A stretch of 64,000 nt of DNA from Nageia nagi. Its lineage: Eukaryota > Pinophyta. A program made the position numbers and the translations under genes. The stretch spans positions 84,878,001-84,942,000 of the forward strand of contig JBITNC010000001.1 in the NCBI GenBank assembly GCA_050084985.1. Direction: 5' to 3'. Positions 45,481 through 58,340 of this stretch are shown here, in pieces. Numbering within the stretch: position 1 is the stretch's first letter; the number at the start of each line of letters is the position of its first letter. The notes beneath the pieces are model-generated. The model searched no databases. It worked only from the letters and a program-made list of their open reading frames with translations, and was not told the DNA's origin.

Positions 45481-48400
45481 ATCCCATTTGAAACCTCTAG
45501 ATCGATAGTTGCATATCATTTTTGTACTTATCTCCCTACCTTGAGAATGTTGCTATCTTTTACATAGACTAGTTCCTGAATCATATTCTAACATCCTAAA
45601 CCACCAAATCTAATTTTCTCACTTCTCCTCCATCCTTTATAAGTCTTATCTTCTACTGATATTCTACCAATTGTCACTTTCCATACTCTTTTTTCCCCTC
45701 CCATCTCCTCCAAGATAGCACACTTTTCCTTTACATAGTTCAACCATCATAATTGGATAATAATATATTAAAATAATTTCTCTCTTCTTGTTTGTTAGCT
45801 AAAATCTTTCATAATGCAACTAATGTAGGGTAACTCTTATCCCATTTTTCTAGTAATTCAAGGATATTCTTCTTCATGTTAACTATTTTTACTTTAGCTA
45901 AAATGAACTCTATCATTAATAATGATAATTTATTGACCGATTTCAAAGTATCCTTCATCAAAACATCCTTCATTTACTCTAATTCAACATTAGGTAAATA
46001 TTATATCTTAATATCATTGATCTTCATCTTTGTAGCCTTAATTTCTCTAACCAATTTTTTCTTTCCTGTTAGCACCTTTTTGAAATCTCTAATCATCAAA
46101 TCCTTCAAGTTTCATTCCCTTTCCATGGAAATTTCATTAGCATTAATAGCTTTTTTCTTCTAAGCCAACCAATCCTTGCTACATTAAACTCAAAAGTGTG
46201 TACTCTAGGATAATGTGGCCTTGAGGCTTATTTTTGTTGGAATAGAATTTATTGATCATAATCAAAGTTTCTTTCATATCCATAAATATATCGATTCTCC
46301 TCAATAGTGAGAGACAAGTTTAACGCCTTCTTCTTCATCTTCACTCATTGGGTTCATCTAAAGGATATTGAGGAATGTATTCATGTCAAATATCCAATCT
46401 TTATTTTCATTACATTGATGCTTCCCTAAGGGCATATCTTTTACCTCTACCATCTCTTTACCTTCATGCTCATATAGCTTTAATTTCAAACATTGTTCTT
46501 CACTTTCTCCTTCTTCATCTTCATCACCATCATTTACCCCATAAGTGAAAGCCATCTTTCAGTAATCTAGATATTTTATTTAATACAATCTTCTAGCTTT
46601 CTTTTACACTATAAGTGGATCATTTTGATTTTTTGGTGTAGGCAACTTCATAGATCTCATAGCAAAATTTTTCCACTAGCTTTCTGATCTTTTCCATCTT
46701 ACTTGAATCTAAATCCATATCTCTTTTAGGCCAACCAATATTGACGTTAGTCTTAGTGTAATCTAAATCAATGTCGATATATACCTATTCATTAGCTTCT
46801 TATTGATTCAAATCATCTTCACCTCCTTTGAACTCTTCTCCATCAGTGTTGGTACTCTCACTACTATCACTATATCTAAAAGAAGATGAAGAACTAGAGC
46901 TATGAGACCAATAGGATATACTTTCTAGATTGGATCCTTGTACCATACCTTCATTTTTCTTCTTAAACTCTTTGAAATAATAAGAGATACATCCTACCAC
47001 TTTAAATACTTCCATATCCTCCTTGATCTCTAAATCTAGCTCTTTGGCCATTTGAATTGAAATATTCATTGTCTTATATTTCCATATGTTCCCTTATTTT
47101 TCTACCACATAAGATGGAGTATACCCCACTACTAAAGATGGACCTACATTGTTATCTAAGGGAAAAGGTTTCTTTTACTCTTTACTACCATTCCTTTTCT
47201 TGGCTCTAGCTAATGCTAAATTGATACTCTAATTTTTTCTCTCATCTCTTAAGTTTTGATACCTCTCCATACTCCCAAGGGATTTGATGGAATATGGTTT
47301 CTTGAGGGACTTCAAAAAAACCCTTTGTATCTTACCATTTTGATCATATCTATTAAATTCCTTCTTCTTCTAAAATTCATAGTGAGTCAACTCCTCCTTC
47401 ATTAAATTGATATTAATCCAAGAGATACAGGTATATTCTCCTATAACTTTGGGCGATTTTGTTGTGATAGATTTCTTCCTCGAAACTTTATCATGTAAAA
47501 ATAACAAGTATATACAAAATTTGAAAAGCATCAAGTCATTACTTGTATACCTTAGTAATATAAGAGGGGATTCTTCACATCCATATACTTTGATGTACAT
47601 TGCATTTTGATATTTGAGATAAAAAATAGCATAAACCCTCAGAGCCTCTATAGCTTCATTACTGATCCTCCTCATCGATTCCTTTCTATTGATTTCCTTA
47701 TAAGTATCATATGCCCATCCATCATTCTTCATGATGAAGTAGTCCTATCTTTTATTAATCCACCACTTGGGAAAGCTTTTTCATACAAGATATATGGGAA
47801 TATGCATATCATATAAAAGAAAGTATATCAAATAGGTATTTAGATAAAATATTTTGGAAGTAACTATAAATTATATCAAATATGTATTTAGATAAAATAT
47901 TTTGGAAGTAACTATATAGTTCAGCTATCTAGTTATAACATCACTTATCACCCTACTCCACCTAATCCTTTTTCCATTTCAAATATTATAAATAAATCCT
48001 ATGAATTTTGTTCAAAACCTAGAATCATTCCCTTTTCTTGTTACCCTTGACAAGAAAATTATGATCTTGAAAATGGTGGGATAAAACAATGTTCTCTTGG
48101 TATTGATAAATTTTTATCCAGTAATTTATAGGCTATATTCTTATAGCCATTCTTGAATCATGTTCCTAGGTTTGGCCAATTGATTATAAAATTCATGATA
48201 TTGACCCTAGATGTAGATGATACCTTCATTTAGTCACTCAAAATCCTTTAAAATCATTTTGGGGATGAAATCTAGTATTTGATTTCTTATGATCTCAAAG
48301 AGTTCCTTCTTTTTAATGTCACATAATCTCCCCACTTTGTAGTATGATTTAAAAAAAGGGGCAATGAATGGCATGGTTATGGTTGAGATGAGTCATGATT

Positions 48401-48660
48401 CATGTAACACGTATTCCTTTAATTCTTCTTTTTTAATTTTGGATATTGGTTGTAGCATCTTCAACATATATTTGTAGGACTAATGTGTATCTCAAATATG
48501 AGCCAAACTATTTTTTAAGACATCTCTAGGATATAGGGGTTCAACCTCCTTCATATGCTCTATAGGGCTATCTTTCACTAGTCTAACCAAATTTATCTCC
48601 CTCTCTTTCCTAGATATAGTCTTTGTATTGATTCTTAGAAGTCCTCATTTTAAGCTTGAT
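45480..48660 (-). pseudogene. Long unrecognised ORF of copy A, decayed
   Basis: Unknown function. On the minus strand the best stretch starts near 47750: RW-like stop then DYFIMKNDGWAYDTYKEINR, followed by ALRVYAIFYLKYQNAMYIKV, YLLFLHDKVSRK, KVIGEYTCISWININLMKEE and LTHYEF. The next open stretch (47069-46800) has MNISIQMAKELDLEIKEDME and a Ser/Glu/Asp-rich tail (SYWSHSSSSSSSFRYSD). 46555-46358 gives an acidic MAFTYGVNDGDEDEEG and KHQCNENKDWIFDMNTFLNI. The C-terminal part down to 45480 is eroded. Stops are mostly TAG/TAA at Gln/Trp-like positions. The middle motif is shared with 30089-30500 (+) and with copy B. Probably a retroelement structural protein; inference only. Confidence 0.6.
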
Positions 48661-48834
48661 GAACGTACCCATCGTAAATTGAATAAATCTATGGTGAGGG
48701 TTTGGGTATTTTGACCTTGAAGCTCAAATGAAGGATATGGTAGGTCATAGGAGAGTAACTTGTATAACACCAATTTTGAGTATTAAAGTTCAAAAGCAAC
48801 AAGGTGATGAAAATGTAATTTTCATATACTTTTT

Positions 48835-48920
48835 AAAAAAAAATTATTTAGTACCCATCAATTTACCTTTTGTCTAAAATTATGAACTTTTATTTTTTAA
48901 CTATTGTAATATTGATTAAA
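48835..48920. repeat. Shared block with carboxylesterase 3' flank (copy A)
   Basis: TTTAGTACCCATCAATTTAC, then TTTTGTCTAAAATTATGAAC and TTTTAACTATTGTAATATT match the 3' flank of both carboxylesterase copies (33643-33715 and 42840-42945). Here it lies in the leader of copy A, antisense to the element's ORF. A fourth copy is at 57265-57355. Confidence 0.85.
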
Positions 48921-49019
48921 AAATTAATTTATTTTTATTAAATTCAACAACTATAAGATTCAGAAAATTGATCAAAATCATAAATTTTCAATAAGAAAAT
49001 ACAAATATATATGTTGAAT

Positions 49020-50529
49020 GTTTTAGTGACCCCCAAGATTAACCTAGGTAGAAACTATGTTAAACATTCACATTTAATGATATGTTATGTACCAATAAAG
49101 ATAGGAGTAATAACAATAATTCAAAGTATTGAAAATATAACAACAAATTTAATGACTTAAATTATTGGATAAAGATAACATCAACATACTATTGATATAG
49201 GTATCAAGAGATAAATATTTGTTAAGCTTACCTAGATGATAAAAAAGTACATGTAGAAAGGAACTTATCGAAGGATAGTGGTCTCGACATGTGAATCCCC
49301 ACACCAAATCTAGTCTACAATCCTAGCATAGACACATGTATAGGTGCGGACATTGAGCTCTCAAAAGTTGGCACTAGGATCGATCAGTCATGACCATCCT
49401 ATGATTAGAGTTCAAAACTATGATCCAAATTATAATAGTACATTGATAAGTTATGTTAAATATATAATTATGAAAGATGGAGTGAAAAATATGTTTAAGT
49501 GATTACAATATCCCAATCTCAAAAGGTGGCCTTAATAAATACCTAATCATTTAGGTATTCTCTATTAAGATGAAATCTTGAGCCTTTCCCATGTAATCAT
49601 ACTTACCATTAAATATGCAAGAGAACCTCTGCATAGAAGCTAGTGCCAATATTAGGGTACCTTGCATAAATAAGGATGAAATTACATAAGAACTATTTTA
49701 AGTGGGTTAATACATGAAAAATATAATAATAAGAACATAAAGTAATATTATAATTAATTATGAGCATAAGTTGACTTAATATAAGAAAATTATAATAATA
49801 AGAATATAAACATAATATAACAATTAATTATAAGCACTGATAGGGGGTAAAACTAAAGTGTTAATGAATACACCCCTTGTAAGTTTAATTGGAATGAAAT
49901 GTATAGAAAATAAATAATGTGATATGAAATAAACATGACACTACTTATCTATAGCTCAAATACTGAAGTATACATATGAAATACACTAGTTATTACAATA
50001 ATAAATAATGTACCTTATTAGATCTGATTATCTTAATGACAATCAACACCTTTGCACAATTGCTACAAATATAATCATCATATGAATGGCATTAACAACC
50101 CTAGCATTAACATGTTGCTTATGATGTAATTCCTTAAGAAATAAATTCATAAATAAAGATATAAGAAAGGCAATGAAGTGATAATAACAAATTTTTGAGT
50201 AGGCGGTGTTACAAAATATAGTTGTTATTTAGATATATGATAAGCATGACATTTATTATCTAATTGATGATGATATTCTCATGTGTCAATATTTTTCCTT
50301 AATATTATTTTATATCCATGTATGGATCTTCTTCTTATCTTTGTATCATAATATATTACATAGTTGATGATGATCTTATGGGAATTTGATACCACTTTCA
50401 TTATTGGGTGGTCCTTTTACATTAAATACAATTCCTTGGGTGTATTTCAATCCTTTTTCATAATAAATATCTATTGATGCAATATAAATGAATTATTAAT
50501 AAATGAAAATTCATTTTTGAGCATCTACA
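49020..50529 (-). repeat. LTR shared by copies A and B (about 1.5 kb)
   Basis: On the minus strand it starts TGTAGATGCTC at 50529, directly after the polypurine tract, and extends to about 49010-49040 where sequences such as GGGGGTCACTAAAACATT mark the end. The exact end is uncertain. 49020-49897 is repeated at about 57430-58340 (the truncated 5' LTR of copy B) and in decayed form at 9885-10340. 50390-50529 resembles 800-939. About 1.5 kb is within the range of plant gypsy-type LTRs. Confidence 0.6.
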
Positions 50530-50545
50530 TTTTGCCCCTTTTTGG
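50530..50545 (-). other. Polypurine tract of copy B
   Basis: Minus strand CCAAAAAGGGGCAAAA directly before the TG of the LTR. It fixes the orientation of the element and its 3' LTR edge. Confidence 0.75.
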
Positions 50546-50977
50546 AGGTGTAATGAAACACATTGAATTACATATCCAAACAAGAAGAGTAGAAGAAACA
50601 TTTTGAGAACTTTGAACTCTTTATTCAACAACATGATATTTCAATGCAGGCCCTTCACTACCCCCTTTTGGTTTAGGCTCCATGGGAAAGCTTCTTTTTT
50701 GGTGTATCTAAGATAAAATACTATTACACTTTGCCCCTTTTTATACTTCAATATGGAGCTAATTGCTCCTTTATCTTTAGAGTTAGACATATTAGTGTCC
50801 ATATCTAGATACAAAAGATGTTTATTTAAGCATTCCAATTATTTTTTAGGAGTGATAAATGACATCAATGATGTATGATCTATGCTTTTACAACATGGAT
50901 GCTTTGAATTCTTCATATATTTTTTTGACCTGTAGAGAAAAATTAGATTAAAGAATACCCTTTTATAATAGACTATA
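50546..50977 (-). other. 3' non-coding region of copy B
   Basis: Between the polypurine tract and the 189-bp tandem duplication. A second purine-rich string (minus strand AAAAAGGGGCAAAG, about 50730-50745) resembles the polypurine tract. No credible protein. Confidence 0.5.
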
Positions 50978-51356
50978 TTAGAAATATAACATAGTTTATG
51001 GATACATAGTGAAATGCATCATCCATTGGGTATGATATAATATCAACATTCTAACATATATTTGCATCATTAGTTTACATTTGAGTGAGTGAACTCTAAC
51101 TATCTATATCATTAGCCATCGGTGATCGAGTGTTTTATGTCCCTAATATAGAGATATTATGCTTTTAAGATTGTAAGCATAACCATTTGGATAGATAGTA
51201 AGGTGCATAGTCCATTGGGTATGGGTAAATGTCAACATCCTTACTTACAGTTGCATCATTGATTTACATTTAAGTGATTGAACTATCATTAGCCATATTG
51301 TTTGCTATCAGTGATCAAGCATTATGTATTCCTGAATGGAAGATATTATGCTTTTT
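50978..51356. repeat. Tandem duplication, 2 x about 189 bp
   Basis: 50978-51166 and 51167-51356 share TCCATTGGGTATG, TTGCATCATT, ATTTACATTTRAGTGA, ATCATTAGCCAT, CAGTGATC-like and GATATTATGCTTTT in the same order and spacing. About 75-80% similar by eye. Lies between the integrase tail and the polypurine tract of copy B. Confidence 0.8.
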
Positions 51357-51529
51357 TTTTATATTTTTGTTTTGCTATTGTATGACATTGGTGAACTAAA
51401 AATAATAATAATATTTAACCAATATAATTTTAAAATAAAATAAATAAAATTGAATTTGAAATAAGATGTAATATACATGTACCTCATTTAGATGCATTGT
51501 TAATTTTTAAGGTACTAACCTATACATAT

Positions 51530-52100
51530 TATGCATAGAAATGTTTAAGGTGGATGGCACTAAATGTTTTTTATTCTTCTTTGCCATATATTAAAGATAG
51601 TTTATATGCACCTAATCCTATATCTTCTACCATGACAAAAGATCCCAACCAATTTCGATGAAATTTCCCTTTTATCTCATCATTTACAATAGTCTTTTTG
51701 ATGTTTTCTTTTAGTACCAAGTCTCCTACTTGGAATATTTTTGGCTTGATCTTTTTGCTAAAGGATATTTTTAATCTTGCAGGATATTTTTTTGATGTTC
51801 AATAGCATGAATTTTTTTTCATCAAGGGCTTCTAACTGCTATAATCTTACTTTTCTACCATCTTCATCTTGTATGTCTCCCTGTAATGATATTATTAAAG
51901 ATGGAATTTCAAGTTCTAATGGCACAATTGCTTCATCACCATAAACTAATGAGAATGGATTTGCCTATGTTGCTATTCTCATGCTATCCAAATCTTATTT
52001 GTTCATTGCTCTCTTTAAAGCCACTATAATATCTTTTTGAAAGTATAACCATAATGGGATATTAAACTTTATTGGGAGATAGGACCATGTCTTTTTCCTT
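51530..52100 (-). pseudogene. int: Ty3/gypsy integrase C-terminal tail
   Basis: Minus strand, read from about 52000 downward: ANPFSLVYGDEAIVPLELEI, then PSLIISLQGDIQDEDGRKVRL, QLEALDEKKFM, and KIFQVGDLVLKENIKKTIVN, KGKFHRNWLGSF and LGAYKLSLIYGKEE, followed after a stop by FSAIHLKHFYA. This is the end of the integrase core and the C-terminal domain of plant Ty3/gypsy pol (family pattern FQVGDLVL...GKF.PNWEGPF). Stops at about 51955, 51840 and 51580. No RT or RNase H precedes it; upstream is non-coding. It identifies the giant element as gypsy-derived with most of pol deleted. Copy A is cut off just at its beginning. Confidence 0.82.
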
Positions 52101-53950
52101 ATCTCATGTATTTATATTATTTCATTTCCATATTAGACTAAGGTGTATATATATATATATATAGATATGTATATGTATTAAATAAGGGTATTATAATGCA
52201 TATTCTAAACACATACAATCATGACCAACTTCATTATAATTTATGAAAATAAATAATATAGAAATGAGGTTATCCAGTAATAAAACAAAGACTTTTAATT
52301 CTTATGACAATATATTTAACACAATGAAAGAATTATATGTACAAGAAATAAAAACTAATTCAAATAACCTTAAACTTTATTACAATTGAAACAAAAATCA
52401 TATAAATATACATATCTTATTATATAATGTATAAAAGATGTTAGAAAAAATATATATACCTTCATTCAATAATTTTGTGGATCTTAATTTTCTTGTTATA
52501 AAACCTAGTTTAGTAAACCGATAGTGATTGGAATTTGTTGTATATTCTTCACTTCACAATAATTTGGAATGATTCTAGTACAACCTTAAAATTTAGCAAT
52601 TTTCTTCAAGCTTGAATGATAACTACCAAGTATGAAATATGTTGCTAAGTTGACAACTATTAGATTTGTAATAAATGTTACATATGGTATTAGGAAATTA
52701 TAGGTGTGTTGGGATGGAAATATTTCCTCTTACTCAAGTCATTAAAAGATTAACAATTTGGGAAAGCATCACATTATCTAAGTGAGATCTTGTTACTTAT
52801 CTCCACTTGAAAGGATTAAAACCTCAAGGTTCATGTACATCCTCTATTGGATGGTTGATATAGTTCATGAAACTAGAGGATATAAAAGTTAACCCACAAT
52901 ATTTTAGTTTATTGTCTTGTTTTGAAAAGATTGGAATTTATTTTTGTTTGAAAGAAATTAAAAGAAAAATAATAAAATGTTTCAAAGATAATAAAGGATG
53001 AGAATGAACAATGAAGTATTCATTATTTTGAAGGTATTCTTTCACCAACAATACATTGTATAAACTACTTTATTATCATATTAATTAAGAAACTTCATTC
53101 ATTTATCCTACTTACATCAATTGACAATGTCCATATTAGATAGAAATAGGAGTGGAAGGCAATTTAACTCACTAGGTGTCACTAAAGATGGAAGAAGATA
53201 AAATAAGCATTCATAAAATCACTTCAATGGAAGCTTATAATCTAATGAAATAATAAGAAACAATTCATATTATAATTTTCTACATGCAAGTTATGAGAAA
53301 TGATAAATTTAACACAATCCACATACTTTTAAAGATATCCAAAAAATATTTCCTAAAATATTTAAGTTTTCAAGGATAGTGGTACACAAGCTCATGCTTT
53401 GTGATAAGAAATCACATAAACACCCAATCCATATCACAAATCCAAACAAATGATAAAGCCAACTTCAATCATAAAATTATCCAATTCTATAACAAATCAA
53501 AGAGTTCACAATATCCAAATTACTTTCCCTTCACTTGCAATAAGTTCTTTCTAAATTAAAAATGAATCCCCTTGGGGTGCTTATAGTTTTTACAAGGATT
53601 GTAACTTGGTGTTATCCTAATTTAAATGAATGAAAATAAAATTACATCAACTCTCTTAACATGAAAATAGCCAAAAAAATATAACATACACTTGTGGATG
53701 TAAAAACTCATTTACACAAGGCAATCAAATAAGTCTTTAAATAAAAAGAAATCTCAAAATGAAAATATATAAAATAAACTATGAGAGCATAGAATATTTC
53801 ACATAGAATGTAAAATGTTCTTTGAATTTAGACTACATGAATTATTTAGCTTCTTGTATTTTAGTGACTAAGACTTCCATTGAGCAACAAGTATGCTCCA
53901 AGTACCTAGTGATAAAATTGGAAGTCCAACCCATTTGAAACTTTCAAATT
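52100..53950 (-). other. Non-coding part of copy B
   Basis: Counterpart of 43620-45480. AT-rich, with an (AT)n run at 52146-52163. No RT motifs were found on either strand, although RT would be expected here in a complete gypsy element. Confidence 0.6.
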
Positions 53951-56900
53951 GATAGTTGCTTATCAATTTTGGACATATCTCCCTACCTTGATAATGTTGA
54001 CAGATTTTACATATACTACTTTCTAAATCATATTCTAGACCTCTTGAACCACAAAATCTATGTTTCTCACTTCTTGTCCATCCTCTACATGTTCCCCTTG
54101 TACTGATATTTTGCCACCTTTTGCTTTACATATTCCTTTTTCCCCTCTCATCTCCTCCAAGCTAACACATTTTTCCTTGGCATATGTTAACCAATCATAA
54201 TGGGATAATAATATATTACAATACTTTCTCTCTTCTTGTTTGTTTACCAAAACCTTTTGCAATGCAACTAATGAAGGGTAACTCTTATTCCACTTTTCGA
54301 GCACTTCAAGGACCTTCTTCTTTATGTTAACTATTTTTACTTTAGCTAAAATAAATTCTATCATTAATGATGAACATTTATTGACTAATTTCAATGTATC
54401 CTTTATCAAAAAACCTTCATTTACTCTAATCCAACATTAGGTAAAGCTTATGTCCTAATGTCTTTAGGCTTCATCTTTATAGCCTTAATTTCTCTAACCA
54501 ATTTTTTATTTCCTGGTAGATCCTTTTTCAAATCTCTAATAATAAAATCCTTATAGTTCCCTTGTCTTGCCATGGTAGCTTCATTTGTATTTATATCTTA
54601 TTTTCTTCTAAGCTAACCATTCCTCAGTACATATGAGATCTTGTGGTCCTTTAGGCTTATTTTTTTGTAATAGACTTTATTGGTGGTAACCAAGGTTTCT
54701 TTCATATTCATGAATATTTCAATTCTCCTCAATGGTGAGGACTCCTTTCCAAATTTAATGCCTTCTTCTTCATCTTCATTCATTAAATCCATATAAAGTA
54801 TATTGAAGCATGTATTCATATCAAATCCCCAATCTTTATCTACATTGCATTGATGCTTCTCCAAGGGCATATCTTTTACCTCTACCATCTCTTTAGCTTT
54901 ATACTCATATTTCTTTATTTTCAAATATTTTCTTCACTTTCTCCTTCATCTTCATCGCTATCATTTACCTCGTAAGAGTAATCCATCTTTTAATAATCTA
55001 GATATTTTATTTAACACAATATCTAGCTTCCTTTTGTGCTATGAGTGGATCACTTTGATATTGTGGTGTAGGTGACTTCATATATCTCATGGAAACAAAT
55101 TCTTCCACTAGCTTTCTCATCTTTTCCATATTAATTAAATTTAACTTTATCTCTTTGTTGAGCCACCTAATGTTGATATTGGTCTTAGTGGAATCTAAAT
55201 CAATGTCGACATATACTTCCTCATTATCTTCTCATTGATTCGACTCATCTTCATCTCCTTTGAACTCTTCTCCATCAATGTTGATACTCTCATTTCTATC
55301 ACTATATATGAGAGAATATGAAGATCTAGGGCTATAAGAGTGATAGGGTATATCTTCGTAATTGGATCCTTATAACATCCCTTCAGCTTTCTTCTTAAAC
55401 TCTTTGAGATGATAAGTGGTACACCCTTCCTCTTTCAATATATCCATGTTATTCTTGATCTCCAAATCTACTTCTTTGTTCATTTGGATTGAAATATTCA
55501 TTGTGTCATATTTCCATATTTGCCCTTATTTTTCTACCACATAAGATGAAGGAGATCCCACTACTAATGATGGGCCTACATTAATATCTAAGGGTAGAGG
55601 TTTCTTTTATTCTTTACTACCATTTCTTCTCTTATATTTAGATAATGGTGAATGGATATCCTAAATTTTCCTCTCATCTCTTTCATTTTGATATCTCTCT
55701 ATGCTCTTGAGGGATTTATGGAATATGGTTACTTGAGGGACTTCAAAAAAAGCTTTGTATCTTGCCATTTGGATCATATCTATTGTGTTTTTTCTCCTTT
55801 TGAAATTCATAGTGAGTCAACTCCTCCTTCATGGAATTGATATTAATCCATGAGATACATGTGTATTCTCCTATGACTTTGGGCAAGTTTATTGTAGTAG
55901 ATTTATTCTTCCACAATTTATCATGTAAAAATAACAAGTGTCCACAAAATTCAAAAATCACCAAGTCATTACTTTTATACCTTGGTAATATAAGTGGAGA
56001 TTATTTTTATCCATAGAATTTGATGTAGGTTGCATTTGGATCTTTAAGATAAAAATTGGAATAGACACTAAGATCATCTATAACTTCATTATTGATCCTC
56101 CTCACTAATTCCTTTCTTTTGATTTTATTATAAATCTCATACTCCCATATATCATTCTATATGATGAAGTAGTCCCATAATTTATTAATCCACCACTTGG
56201 GATAACTTTTTCATATAGGAATTCTTGGATTATGCAAATCATTGAAGTTAGCATGTGTTGTTACCTATTATTTACCATCTAAAAGAAAGCATATCAATTA
56301 GGTATTCATGTAGAATCTCTTTGAAGTCACTATCTAGTTCAATTTCCTAGTTATAACATCACTTATCACCCTACTCCATCAAACTATTTTTCCATTTCCA
56401 ATCTTATAGATAAACCCTATGAACTCTCTTCAAAACTTATAATAATCTCTTTTTCTTATTACCCTTGAAAAGAGAATTATGATATTAAAAATGGTGGGAT
56501 AAAACAATGTTCTCTTAGCATTTAGAAATTTCTATCCATGAATTTCCAAACTATCTTGTTGTAGCCATTCTCAAATCATATTTCTAGATTTGGCCAATTG
56601 ATTATAAAATTCATGATATTGACCCTCAATGTGGATGGTCCCTTCATTTTTCCACCCAATATCCTTATCAATCCCTTTGGAGATGAAATCCATTATTTGA
56701 TTTCTTATGATCTCAAAGAGTGTCCTCTTTTCAATGTCACATAGTCTTCCCACTTCATAGTATGATTCAAGAAAAGGGACATCGAATGGTATGCTTATGG
56801 TTGAGATGAGTCATAATTTGTATAGAACATCTCCCTTCAATTCTTGTTTTTTAATTTCTAAGATTCACTCTAGAATCTTTGATACATTTGTATAGGACCA

Positions 56901-57075
56901 ATATGTATCTCAAATATGAGCCAAACCATTTCTTAAGACATCCTAGGATATGGGAACTGACCCACCTTCGCAAGCTCTATGGGAATATCTTTCATTAGCC
57001 TAACCACATTTATCTCCCTTTCTTTATTGTATTTATTCTAGGATGGACTCCTAGAAGCACTCATTTTCAGCTTGA
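53950..57075 (-). pseudogene. Long unrecognised ORF of copy B, decayed
   Basis: Unknown function, homologous to copy A and to the + strand ORF at 29.2-32.5 kb. The N-terminal region (56820-56560) has DVPFLESYYEVGRLCDIEKR, then TLFEIIRNQIMDFISKGIDK and GQYHEFYNQLAKSRNMI. The middle (55964-55740) has FCGHLLFLHDKLWKNKS, KVIGEYTCISWININSMKEE and LTHYEF. 54924-54613 has KHQCNVDKDWGFDMNT and IEIFMNMKETLVTT. 54560-54035 has YKDFIIRDLKKDLPGNKKLV, then IKDTLKLVNKCSSLMIEFIL and KVLEVLEKWNKSYPSLVALQ, with a coiled-coil-like pattern. The C-terminal part keeps more reading frame than in copy A. No catalytic motif is visible. Confidence 0.6.
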
Positions 57076-57264
57076 TGAGTGTACCTTTTGCAATAGATAA
57101 AATTATTAGATTTAAGAAACCTATGGTGAGGGTTTGAATGTTCTAATCTTAAGTCTCAAATGAGGGATACAGTGGGTCATAGGAGAGTAACTTATGTCAC
57201 ACAAATTTTGGGTGTGAAAGTTCTAAAGCAAGAAGGTGATGCTAATATAAAATCCAACTACTTT

Positions 57265-57355
57265 TTTTAAAATTTTATTTAGTACCCATCAATTTACTTT
57301 TTTTCTAAAATCATGAACTTTTATTTTTTAACTAGTGTAATATTGATTAGAAAAT
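57265..57355. repeat. Shared block with carboxylesterase 3' flank (copy B)
   Basis: TATAAAATCC, a T-run, then ATTTAGTACCCATCAATTT and CTAAAATCATGAACTTTTA and AACTAGTGTAATATT. Best match to 42838-42945, including the TAAAATCTATTTTT part before the block. Confidence 0.85.
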
Positions 57356-57429
57356 TATTATTTTTTTAGTAAATTCAACAACTGTAAATTCAAAAAATTG
57401 ATCAAAATAATAATTTTTTAATAAGAAAA

Positions 57430-58340
57430 CCAAAACATATATGTTGAATGTTTTAGTGACCCCTAAGATTAAACTAGGTAAAAACTATGTTAAACATTCA
57501 CATTTAAAGATATGCAATGTACCAATAAAGATAGAAGTAATAACAATAATTCAAAGTAATGAAGATATAACAATAAATTAAATTGCTCAAATTATTGGAT
57601 CAAGATAACATCAACATACTATTGAGATAGGGATCATGAGATAAATATTTGCTAAATGTACCTATATTATGAAAAGTTATATGTAGAAAGGAACTTGTCA
57701 AAGGAGAGTGGCCTTGATATACGAATCCTCAGACCAAATCCAATCTACAACCCTAGCATGGATGCATGTAGGGGTGTAGATATTGAGCCCTCAAAAGGAA
57801 GCACCAACACTAATAGTAGCATGGGTTATGAGCATCCTATGATTAGAGTTCAAACTATGATCCAAAGTAGAATAATACATTGATAAGCTAAGCTAAACAT
57901 ATACTTGCAAAAGATAGAGTGACAGATATGCTCAAGTGATTACAATATCCTAATCTCAATAGGTGGCCTTGAGAAACAACTAATAATTTAGGTATTGGTT
58001 ATTAGTATTAAATCTTGATGCTTTCCCATGTAATCATACTTACTCTTAAATATGAAGAGAACCTCCACATAGAAGGTAATGTCAACATTGCGGTACCTTG
58101 CATAAATAAATATGAAATTACATGAGAAGTATCTTAAGTTGGTGAATACATGGAAAATATGATAATAAGAACATAATGTAATATAATAATTAATTATGAG
58201 CATAAGTTGAATTAATATAAGAAAATTATAATAATAATAATATAAACATGATATAACAATTAATTATGATCATCGATAGGGGATCAAATTTAAGTGTTAA
58301 AAAATGCTCCCCTTTGCAAGTTTAATTGGAATGAAATGAA
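57430..58340 (-). repeat. Truncated 5' LTR of copy B
   Basis: Homologous to 49020-49897. Similarity stops at about 58340 (TTTAATTGGAATGAAATG), so the first 600 bp or so of the LTR (minus-strand sense) are missing. Confidence 0.6.

Larger units (their letters stand above)
43501..50529 (-). mobile_element. Large LTR element, copy A (minus strand, truncated)
   Basis: Minus-strand order: LTR (50529 down to about 49020), leader, a decayed ORF of about 1,000 codons (about 48660-45480), a long AT-rich non-coding part, then an abrupt end at 43501 within the start of the integrase tail. 43501-49897 is a diverged direct repeat of 51986-58340 (copy B), offset about 8.48 kb. Copy A uses as its 5' LTR the same LTR that serves copy B as 3' LTR. 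No RT, protease or RNase H was seen. The truncation at 43501 leaves no 3' LTR. Confidence 0.7.
50529..58340 (-). mobile_element. Large LTR element, copy B (minus strand)
   Basis: Minus-strand order: 5' LTR remnant (58340 to about 57430), leader with the carboxylesterase-like block, ORF of about 1,000 codons (about 57075-53950), 1.9 kb non-coding, gypsy integrase tail (52000-51540), a 189-bp tandem duplication, polypurine tract (50530-50545), 3' LTR (from 50529 down). The 5' LTR lacks its upstream 600 bp beyond 58340. It resembles a gypsy derivative that lost protease, RT and RNase H. Confidence 0.7.
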
